Shown here: positions 36,440 through 43,401 of the stretch, piece after piece
Layout of the letters: each line of letters starts with the position of its first letter
How positions within the stretch are numbered: the stretch's first letter is position 1
NCBI GenBank assembly: GCA_045637525.1
Contig: JAZTZP010000088.1
Location: 1-50,872 of the forward strand
Direction: 5' to 3'
Source: JAZTZP01 sp045637525
GTDB lineage: Bacteria; Bacillota; Clostridia; UBA1381
DNA length: 50,872 nt
Made by a program: the position numbers and the translations under genes
Notes under the pieces: model-generated
Databases searched by the model: none
Told to the model about the DNA's origin: nothing
Seen by the model: only the letters and a program-made list of their open reading frames with translations

Positions 36440-37645
36440 ATGTTTAATGCAATTATTGTAGATGACGAAATATTCGAAGCACGCTGTATTTCAAAAGCAA
36501 TTGACTGGAACAGCTATAATTTAAATCTTGCAAGAATTTTTAATAATCCAAACGAGGTTATTCCATATCTGAGAAACAACTATATAGATGTTGTTTTTTC
36601 TGATATTAAAATGCCGCAGATGGATGGTCTTGAGCTTTGCAGACAAATAAAAAAAGAATTTCCTGATATAATTATTGTGTTAATTTCTGCATACGCAGAT
36701 TTTGAATATGCCCGTACCGCAATAGGTCACGGCTTTTTAGACTACATATTAAAACCTGTAACTTATCACCAGCTTGACAGTGTTTGCCGTAAAATTCAGG
36801 AAACACTTGCATCAATGTATGATTCGATTACCGATATAGATATTTCTTTTCTCAGAAATCAACAGATACTTGAGGATTACCTTTATAACAAATCACCTGT
36901 TACAACCGTTCAGCTTGATGAATTTTTATCAGGCGGTAAGTTTAAAAAAAGACTTTCTTCATGTCTTATAGGTATAACAAATCTGGAAATAGAAGTTTTT
37001 TCAGAGTATATCCAATACACCTGGAAACACGGAGTAGACCGCTTTTATAATTGTCTTTTCAACGAGCTTTCAGCAGCTGATGTTATGTCTTTTCCATTAA
37101 CCTGCAGTTTCGGAAACATCAGTATTATAAGCTTTTATTCCGAAGACTCTTCCGCGGATTTCAAACAGCGTCTTTTAGAACTTTATAATAATTTAAAAAG
37201 CTTTTGCCATGAAATTTTAAAAGTGTCAATTACAATCAAAGATTCTATGTTTTACAATAATCTTGAGGAATTTAAAAATACTTCCGGAAATAATTATAAA
37301 AATCCGGCATATAACGTTGATAAAATAACACTTGCTGTGGAATTTATCAACAAAAACTATATGAAGGATTTGTCGGTATATGATATTGCCGATATTGTTG
37401 GTCTGTCACCTTATTATTTTTGCAAACAATTTAAAAATGATAAAGGACTCAACCTGACTTCTTACATAACACAGGTAAGAATGGAGCACGCAAAAAAACT
37501 TCTGCTGGAAACTAACCTGAAAATAGCTGAAATATACCCATTGGTAGGAATTAATAAAGGAAATTATTTTTTCAAAATATTTAAAACATACACCGGACTT
37601 ACTCCCGGTGAATTCAGAGAATTAAACAGCACTACGGAGAATTAA
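36440..37645 (+). CDS. yesN: YesN-type response regulator with AraC-like DNA-binding domain
   Basis: 401 residues: an N-terminal receiver (about 1-125; IIVDDEIFEARC, phospho-acceptor D55 in FSDIKMPQMDG, conserved Lys in ILKPVTYHQL), a middle linker, and a C-terminal pair of helix-turn-helix AraC repeats (about 295-398; LSVYDIADIVGLSPYYFCKQFKNDKGLNLTSYITQVRMEHAKKLL; LKIAEIYPLVGINKGNYFFKIFKTYTGLTPGEFRE). YesN-type regulators with YesM kinases activate neighbouring oligosaccharide ABC transporter operons. Here the target is likely the divergent permease operon. It is 3 bp from the kinase gene. Confidence 0.93.
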   Translation: MFNAIIVDDEIFEARCISKAIDWNSYNLNLARIFNNPNEVIPYLRNNYIDVVFSDIKMPQMDGLELCRQIKKEFPDIIIVLISAYADFEYARTAIGHGFLDYILKPVTYHQLDSVCRKIQETLASMYDSITDIDISFLRNQQILEDYLYNKSPVTTVQLDEFLSGGKFKKRLSSCLIGITNLEIEVFSEYIQYTWKHGVDRFYNCLFNELSAADVMSFPLTCSFGNISIISFYSEDSSADFKQRLLELYNNLKSFCHEILKVSITIKDSMFYNNLEEFKNTSGNNYKNPAYNVDKITLAVEFINKNYMKDLSVYDIADIVGLSPYYFCKQFKNDKGLNLTSYITQVRMEHAKKLLLETNLKIAEIYPLVGINKGNYFFKIFKTYTGLTPGEFRELNSTTEN

Positions 37646-37648
37646 ACC

Positions 37649-39340
37649 ATGAAAAACATATTATTTCTCAACACAATAAAGAAATACCGTTCAAACAGTC
37701 TTTTTGTTAAATACTTTGTAATTTCGGTATCGGTTATACTCATCCCGGCACTTATATTCGGTAGTGTTTTATTATATACTATGAGTCATAATCTTGATAC
37801 GAACCGCAAAAACGAAACAACGCTCGCATGTAAAAATATTGCATCAAAATTCGACAGAACTGTAGACTATATTAACTCATACTACTCCAAGCTGATTTCA
37901 AGTCCGACGGTACTGTCATACATCTACAGTGATAAATACATATATTCTCCGAGACTAACACATAACGCCGCTGAAATAAATAATATATTTTCTGAAATTA
38001 TTCTTTTTCAGCCGTATATTAAAAGTATTTATATTTATAACACTGCTCAGGATTATATCTTTGCTTCACATAGCTCCTCTTTTTTTGATGAGTTCTATGA
38101 CACCGACTGGTATTATACGGCAAAAAACAGTACCTTTGATCAGATTTCACTTTCACGAAATGTTGATATGGGAAAAGGAGAAGAAGAATTTTTATCATTT
38201 ATTTATAAATTCCCCGGTGCAACCGATACATTAGCCTATATTGTTTTTAATATAAGCACTGAAGATCTTATATCCATGCTTGCCGACACAAGCAACATAA
38301 AAAATTTCGCTGTTTATAATAATAACAGTTTACTCTTATCAAATACTGCCAATGCAGACTTTTCAGACGGAATTTCAGGATATTTATGCGAAAACACCGG
38401 GTACAGCGTTTCTGTAAGTATTTCAAATGAAATATATACTTTAAAACTAAGAAGTTACTTTTACATATTCATGTGTATTTTTATTTTAATTTTCTTGGCC
38501 AGTGTTTTTATCGCCTATATAGTCAGTAAGCAGTATTATAAATCTATCTATAATATTATAGATATTCTGCAGACCAATAACGCTTCACGGTCATTAGTTT
38601 TAACCCCTGTAAATAATGAACTGGAATACATAAGCAACAGCATTCTGGCACTTCATTCAAACCAGAATCTTATAGAAGAAGAATTAGTCGCAAACGCCAC
38701 TAAGCTGCGTAAACTTCACATTAATGTACTTCAGGACCAGATAAGTCCCCATTTTATTCTTAATACGCTTAATCTTATAAGTCTTATCGATATTGAAGAA
38801 CATAAAGGCGACAGTAAAATTTCAATTATAATAAAGCTTTTGTCGGATATTTTACGCGCTGTAAAAAAATCTGACCAGTACACTCTTCCATTTAATGAAG
38901 AGCTTGAATACCTAAAACAATACTGCACCATCGAAAATATTAAATATGATAACAGCTTTGAATTTATATATGATATTGATGAGAACACAATACCTTTATG
39001 CAGCGTAAAATTTATGCTGCAGCCAATTGTGGAGAACGCTATAAATCACGGAATATTAAAAACTCCGACTTGCACAGGAACCATAAAAATATCTTCCTAT
39101 ATGCAGGGTAGTGACTTTTTTGTAAGCGTTAGCGACTCAGGCGCCGGTTTCGAGACGAATAAGCTTCAAAAAATTTCTGCACTTCTTGATTCAGATGATA
39201 TGCTTCCTTCCTCGCATATAGGGATTACCAATGTAAACAACCGCATTAAATTAATTTTCGGTACACAATATGGCGTGTCTATCCAATCTGTACCGGGCAA
39301 CACCTGCGTTACTTTACATCTTCCGGCAAAAAAATTCTGA
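37649..39340 (+). CDS. yesM: YesM-type sensor histidine kinase
   Basis: 563 residues: membrane segment 1 (about 20-45), a large extracytoplasmic sensing domain of dCache type (about 46-270), membrane segment 2 (about 272-293), a HAMP-like linker, then the LytS/YesM-type His_kinase domain with H368 in QDQISPHFILNTLN, and a HATPase with FMLQPIVENAINHGI (N box) and SDSGAGF (G box). It would sense an extracellular oligosaccharide, directly or through the binding protein, and phosphorylate the YesN-type regulator. The ligand is unknown. Confidence 0.93.
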   Translation: MKNILFLNTIKKYRSNSLFVKYFVISVSVILIPALIFGSVLLYTMSHNLDTNRKNETTLACKNIASKFDRTVDYINSYYSKLISSPTVLSYIYSDKYIYSPRLTHNAAEINNIFSEIILFQPYIKSIYIYNTAQDYIFASHSSSFFDEFYDTDWYYTAKNSTFDQISLSRNVDMGKGEEEFLSFIYKFPGATDTLAYIVFNISTEDLISMLADTSNIKNFAVYNNNSLLLSNTANADFSDGISGYLCENTGYSVSVSISNEIYTLKLRSYFYIFMCIFILIFLASVFIAYIVSKQYYKSIYNIIDILQTNNASRSLVLTPVNNELEYISNSILALHSNQNLIEEELVANATKLRKLHINVLQDQISPHFILNTLNLISLIDIEEHKGDSKISIIIKLLSDILRAVKKSDQYTLPFNEELEYLKQYCTIENIKYDNSFEFIYDIDENTIPLCSVKFMLQPIVENAINHGILKTPTCTGTIKISSYMQGSDFFVSVSDSGAGFETNKLQKISALLDSDDMLPSSHIGITNVNNRIKLIFGTQYGVSIQSVPGNTCVTLHLPAKKF

Positions 39341-39356
39341 AAGGAATGATATTATT

Positions 39357-40136
39357 ATGAAACATTATAAAACAGCAGTTTTCGGTGCAACAGTACTTGC
39401 TGCCGGAATTGCAGAAATGCTCGGAGACAGCGCAATAATTATCGAAAAAAGCGAATCAGTCGCCATTGATTACACAAGCTGTATAAATATGCCGCTTTCT
39501 GAAATCCGTGAGTGCAAAACCGAGCAGACGAAAAATTTTTTAAAAGATATTACCACAAGAAACCTGATTGATGAAACCGGTAAAGTTCATGTTTTTCCCA
39601 TTGCCGGAATATGTGCAAAGCGTTTTTTAAAAGGCAATACCTTGTTGTCTACCGATGTAATATCTGTTGAACGAAAAAACGATGCATATGAAATTACGCT
39701 TTTTAATATTGACGGCTTTACCGTGATCAGCGCCGAACACATCATAGACACCACCGCAACAGGAATATTGGGAATAAATGCTGATGAGCTTGATTTTAAG
39801 AAATATTTAAATGCCGCAATATACGGCAGTTGCAACTGCAACAGCATACTGTTTAAAGGTCGTTTTGAAAATGAGTTTGTTTACTCTGTCCCTGTTGATA
39901 AAAATATATCCTACAGCGAGGCAGTAAATCTTTTGCATAAAAACTGGCAAAAGCTTTCGGAAAATGATTTAAAAAACTTTGAACTCACGGCAATTGCACC
40001 GCAATTTGCTTATATTTTTGACTCACCTGTAGAATTTTACATAGACACAAATTATTTATTTAAGCCCTCCGCATCACAAAAAAATCTCGGAGAGGCATTT
40101 GAGGAGGGTATCTATGCTTCTGAATTATTTGTCTGA
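39357..40136 (+). CDS. Small protein of unknown function, possibly a degenerate FAD-enzyme partner
   Basis: 259 residues from the ATG at 39357 (GAAAGGAA upstream); the frame is open back into yesM but lacks a better start. It begins YKTAVFGATVLAAGIAEMLGDSAIIIEKSES, the strand-turn-helix and 'IIIEK' of an FAD-binding Rossmann fold, but the dinucleotide glycines are changed (GATVLAAG for GxGxxG). It later has ISAEHIIDTTATGILG, like the substrate-domain strand 'a...VIDATG' of FAD oxidoreductases. It overlaps the next gene, a true FAD oxidoreductase, by 23 bp. I infer a non-binding or altered paralogue acting with that enzyme; function is unknown. Confidence 0.65.
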   Translation: MKHYKTAVFGATVLAAGIAEMLGDSAIIIEKSESVAIDYTSCINMPLSEIRECKTEQTKNFLKDITTRNLIDETGKVHVFPIAGICAKRFLKGNTLLSTDVISVERKNDAYEITLFNIDGFTVISAEHIIDTTATGILGINADELDFKKYLNAAIYGSCNCNSILFKGRFENEFVYSVPVDKNISYSEAVNLLHKNWQKLSENDLKNFELTAIAPQFAYIFDSPVEFYIDTNYLFKPSASQKNLGEAFEEGIYASELFV

Positions 40137-41961
40137 TAAAAAACACACCACTACTAAATTTAATGGTGAATTTGATGTTTCTTTCGATGTATGTGTTGCC
40201 GGTCTCGGAACAGCAGGATCATTTGCGGCAATTGCCGCTGCAAAAAACGGCGCTTCAGTTATAGGATTAGAAAAACTCAGCTCCATGGGAGGAGCCGGAA
40301 CAAACGGCGGTGTTTACGACTATTTCTTCGGAAACAGCGGCGGCTTATTTGAAGAAATTAACGAAGAATGCTTTGAAATGGTAAAATGCGGATACATGAG
40401 TACAGACCGCTTCGAAAACAAAGCTTCCCTTCCGGGATGTGTTAAATCGGCTGTTCTTGAAAAACATGCTATCGAAAGTGGTTGCCTGCTTTATTATGAT
40501 ATAAGCATAACAGGCGTATTTACCATTGATAAAAAAATTGTTGGCGTACAAATTTTCAAAAACGGCGGTTTTTATAATATCGGTGCTAAGGTTGTTATAG
40601 ACTGTACCGGAGAAGCATTTATCTGCCGTATGTGCGGCTGTGAAATGATGCCCGGACGGCCGTTTGATAATCAGCTTATGCGTTTTTCAAAGCCGGTTGG
40701 TATGTTTTACGACGACTATCTTGTAAGTATCTGGCAAAATTACGACTTTACTGATTTAACAGATGCATTTAAATATTCTCAAAAAGCACTGGAAAGCATG
40801 AGTATTCCGGTCGCTCTTCGTGATGCTTACACAAATAATAACCGTGTTCTTTATGAAAGCAGTCATATAGGAATGAGAGAGTCTTTTTGTGTTATAACAG
40901 AAGAAACCTTTACATTCAGCGACTACATAAACGGAAAACAGATAAAAGACTGTCTCTTTTACGCATTTGCACCTATGGATAACACAAACCACGATGTAGT
41001 GTTTGAATCAGATGAACATAAAGACTGGTTTATTTTCAGTTCCATGGCAGACTATGGTTTTTCTGTCGGAGTTTCACGAGATATGCTTATTCCAAAAGGA
41101 TTTGACGGGCTGTTGATTGCGGCAAAAGGAATGGGAATAGGGCATGACATGAGCGGACTTTTACGCATGAAAAAGGATATGGAAAAATGCGGCGAAGCTG
41201 CTGCTGCAATAGCGACATATTCCGCACTTAACAATATTCCAACACGCAAAGTACCGTATGGGCAAATTATAAACCGCCTCAGAGAAACAGGCTGCTTTGA
41301 TGAAAAAAACAACTCAGGACTACATCGGTTAAGAAATGCAACCGACGGATCATATCCAAATCCGGTGCTTCCCGAAACCATAGAAGACATAAAGGCAATC
41401 CTCGCATCCGATAATCCCGGTACAGCTTTTTGGAAAATAAGAACTATTGATAAAAATATGATTATTCCTAAGCTTAAAGAATACTTATCGGAAAAGAATG
41501 AAACACTTTCGACAAACAGTGCAATTGCGCTTGGAATGTTAAACAATGCGGACGGTACAGATATAATAAGAAAAATACTTAACTCTCCGCCAAAAATGCC
41601 GAAAAAAATTTATTCTGCAAGATTCTATGTTGATTTTTCAAAAGCAATAGTAATCGCAGGAAGACTTGGCGACGAACAGTCCATTGATAAGCTTCTTGAT
41701 ATTGTCGCCTCAAACGGAACAACCTATTCCGATAATCTCAAACCGGGAGAATATTATAAAACAAAAGCAGATTTTGAGTGCAATTTCGTATCACTTGCTA
41801 TTGAAGCACTGCTTAAAATAGCAAAAAGTTCTTCACGTAAAAGCGAAATAATTTCTAAAATTAATGACTGGATTAGCACACAAAATCAGAACTCTGCACT
41901 TGAAAATATAAGAAAGGTTTTTGCAACAATACTTAATAATGCAAAAAGTGGAAACGAATAA
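40114..41961 (+). CDS. FAD-dependent oxidoreductase (FAD_oxidored family)
   Basis: About 615 residues from the ATG at 40114 (GAGGAGG 6 nt upstream; a TTG at 40099 also lies in frame). Near the N-terminus the FAD-binding motif VCVAGLGTAGSFAAIAAAKNGASVIGLEK has the GxGxxG fingerprint, followed by SMGGAGTNGGVYDYF. Further on are KVVIDCTGEAFICRMCGCEMMPGRP and GFDGLLIAAKGMGIGHDMSGLLRM (flavin site). The C-terminal 150 residues look like HEAT-type helical repeats. Such proteins are frequent in YesMN-linked polysaccharide loci; the substrate is unknown, perhaps oxidation or elimination on a sugar. It overlaps the esterase gene by 1 bp. Confidence 0.85.
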   Translation: MLLNYLSDKKHTTTKFNGEFDVSFDVCVAGLGTAGSFAAIAAAKNGASVIGLEKLSSMGGAGTNGGVYDYFFGNSGGLFEEINEECFEMVKCGYMSTDRFENKASLPGCVKSAVLEKHAIESGCLLYYDISITGVFTIDKKIVGVQIFKNGGFYNIGAKVVIDCTGEAFICRMCGCEMMPGRPFDNQLMRFSKPVGMFYDDYLVSIWQNYDFTDLTDAFKYSQKALESMSIPVALRDAYTNNNRVLYESSHIGMRESFCVITEETFTFSDYINGKQIKDCLFYAFAPMDNTNHDVVFESDEHKDWFIFSSMADYGFSVGVSRDMLIPKGFDGLLIAAKGMGIGHDMSGLLRMKKDMEKCGEAAAAIATYSALNNIPTRKVPYGQIINRLRETGCFDEKNNSGLHRLRNATDGSYPNPVLPETIEDIKAILASDNPGTAFWKIRTIDKNMIIPKLKEYLSEKNETLSTNSAIALGMLNNADGTDIIRKILNSPPKMPKKIYSARFYVDFSKAIVIAGRLGDEQSIDKLLDIVASNGTTYSDNLKPGEYYKTKADFECNFVSLAIEALLKIAKSSSRKSEIISKINDWISTQNQNSALENIRKVFATILNNAKSGNE

Positions 41962-43331
41962 TGCTAAAAACATCAAACATTTATACTGATAACATGATAT
42001 TTCAGCACGACAAAGAAATATTTATCCGTGGTTATTATGACGGCTCTTATCCTATTTGGGTACAAATACTCGAAAACGGTTGTAAAATTGCTGAAAATAC
42101 TACTTACGCCTCAAACTGCATATGGGAAATATGTTTTTCTCCTTTAGGAATAAAAAAGAATATCGAAATTGAAATCAGCGCAAATGATGAAAAAATAACT
42201 TTAAAAAATGTTGCTTGCGGTGAAGTTTGGCTCATGAGCGGACAATCAAATATTGAATGCGGATTCGACTATTGTTCCGGTGCCGAACATTATCTTGATA
42301 TTATCGGCAACTATGATATAAGATTTTTGGATATTGAACAAGACATAAGTTTTGAAAAGCAAGCAGAACTGAAAAATGCAAGATGGCTTAAACTAAACAA
42401 AAACTCTGCTCTGACTTTAAGTACAGTTTCTTGTATCTTTGCCTGCAGACTTGCTGAAAAACTTGATATTCCGATAGGCCTCGTAAAAAATTACAGAGGC
42501 GGAAATTCTGTTATAACTTTCCTTTCCGAAGAAAACATCAGAAATTCAGGCTATGACTTTCTAACTGAGCAATTTTTGAAAGGAAAAAATGAGCTTAAAA
42601 GTGCATGGTCAATGATTCCGTCCGGATTTTACAATGCAATGACCGCTCCGGTAGAAGCATTTTCTTACAGAGGAATTTTGTGGTATCAGGGCGAAACCGA
42701 TTCAGCATATTTAAGACCCGATATATATAAAAAACTGATGAAAAGCTTACTTTACCAATGGCGTACCAATCTTCATGATGAAAGTCTGCCTGTAATAGTT
42801 GTTCAGCTATGTCCATTTGAAGCCGATCCGTTTGATTTTAAAGTAATACGCCAGTTTCAGCTTGACCTTTCGCTTGAGGATGAGTTCATACATCTCGTAA
42901 CTACAAGTGATTGCGGACCAACCGGCGCCGACGGCGAGACTCCCATACATCCCAAATATAAAACACCAATAGGCGAACGCTGTGCAGATGCTGCACTCGG
43001 TGCTGTATATAACTTTCCGGGAGAATGGAGCGGACCGATTATTTCAAGCGCCGAGAAACAAGACAGCCGTATAATCTTAAAATTTGACCATACAGGCAGC
43101 GGTTTAAAATCCGATTCCCCTGTAAATTTTGAATGCTTTGCAGGAAACTTTTTCTTCTCCGAATGGCTCGAAGGAAAAATATCTTCAGAAAACACAATAA
43201 CAATAGAAAATGCAAAAGACATTCACACAGTAAGATACGGCTATATAAATATGACCTCAGCAAAAACACTCGGAATAACACTTACAAACAACACAAACAT
43301 CCCGGCTTCTCCTTTTGTTATTACCGTTTAG
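41961..43331 (+). CDS. Sialate O-acetylesterase-like carbohydrate esterase (SGNH fold)
   Basis: 456 residues, no signal peptide, so cytoplasmic. Hallmarks of the sialate-O-acetylesterase/DUF303 family are present: GEVWLMSGQSNIECGF (nucleophile Ser in the GQSN block, about residue 94), GILWYQGETDSAY (conserved Gly/Asn-type block) and a late HPKYKTPIGERCADAALG carrying the catalytic His. N- and C-terminal beta segments flank the SGNH core. It would remove acetyl groups from imported oligosaccharides. 'Sialate' is the family name, not evidence of the substrate. It is the last gene of the rightward operon, followed by a hairpin terminator. Confidence 0.88.
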   Translation: MLKTSNIYTDNMIFQHDKEIFIRGYYDGSYPIWVQILENGCKIAENTTYASNCIWEICFSPLGIKKNIEIEISANDEKITLKNVACGEVWLMSGQSNIECGFDYCSGAEHYLDIIGNYDIRFLDIEQDISFEKQAELKNARWLKLNKNSALTLSTVSCIFACRLAEKLDIPIGLVKNYRGGNSVITFLSEENIRNSGYDFLTEQFLKGKNELKSAWSMIPSGFYNAMTAPVEAFSYRGILWYQGETDSAYLRPDIYKKLMKSLLYQWRTNLHDESLPVIVVQLCPFEADPFDFKVIRQFQLDLSLEDEFIHLVTTSDCGPTGADGETPIHPKYKTPIGERCADAALGAVYNFPGEWSGPIISSAEKQDSRIILKFDHTGSGLKSDSPVNFECFAGNFFFSEWLEGKISSENTITIENAKDIHTVRYGYINMTSAKTLGITLTNNTNIPASPFVITV

Positions 43332-43342
43332 CTAAGAATAAA

Positions 43343-43379
43343 TTCAGCACTTTATCGCAAATTTTGATAAAGTGCTGAA
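43343..43379. terminator. Bidirectional terminator between convergent operons
   Basis: Perfect 14-bp stem (43343-43356 with 43366-43379), 9-nt loop, followed by T-rich sequence on the plus strand and A/T-rich sequence on the minus strand. It separates the esterase gene from the leftward GH26-like gene. Confidence 0.85.
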
Positions 43380-43401
43380 ATCATTTTATAATTATTTAAC
43401 C

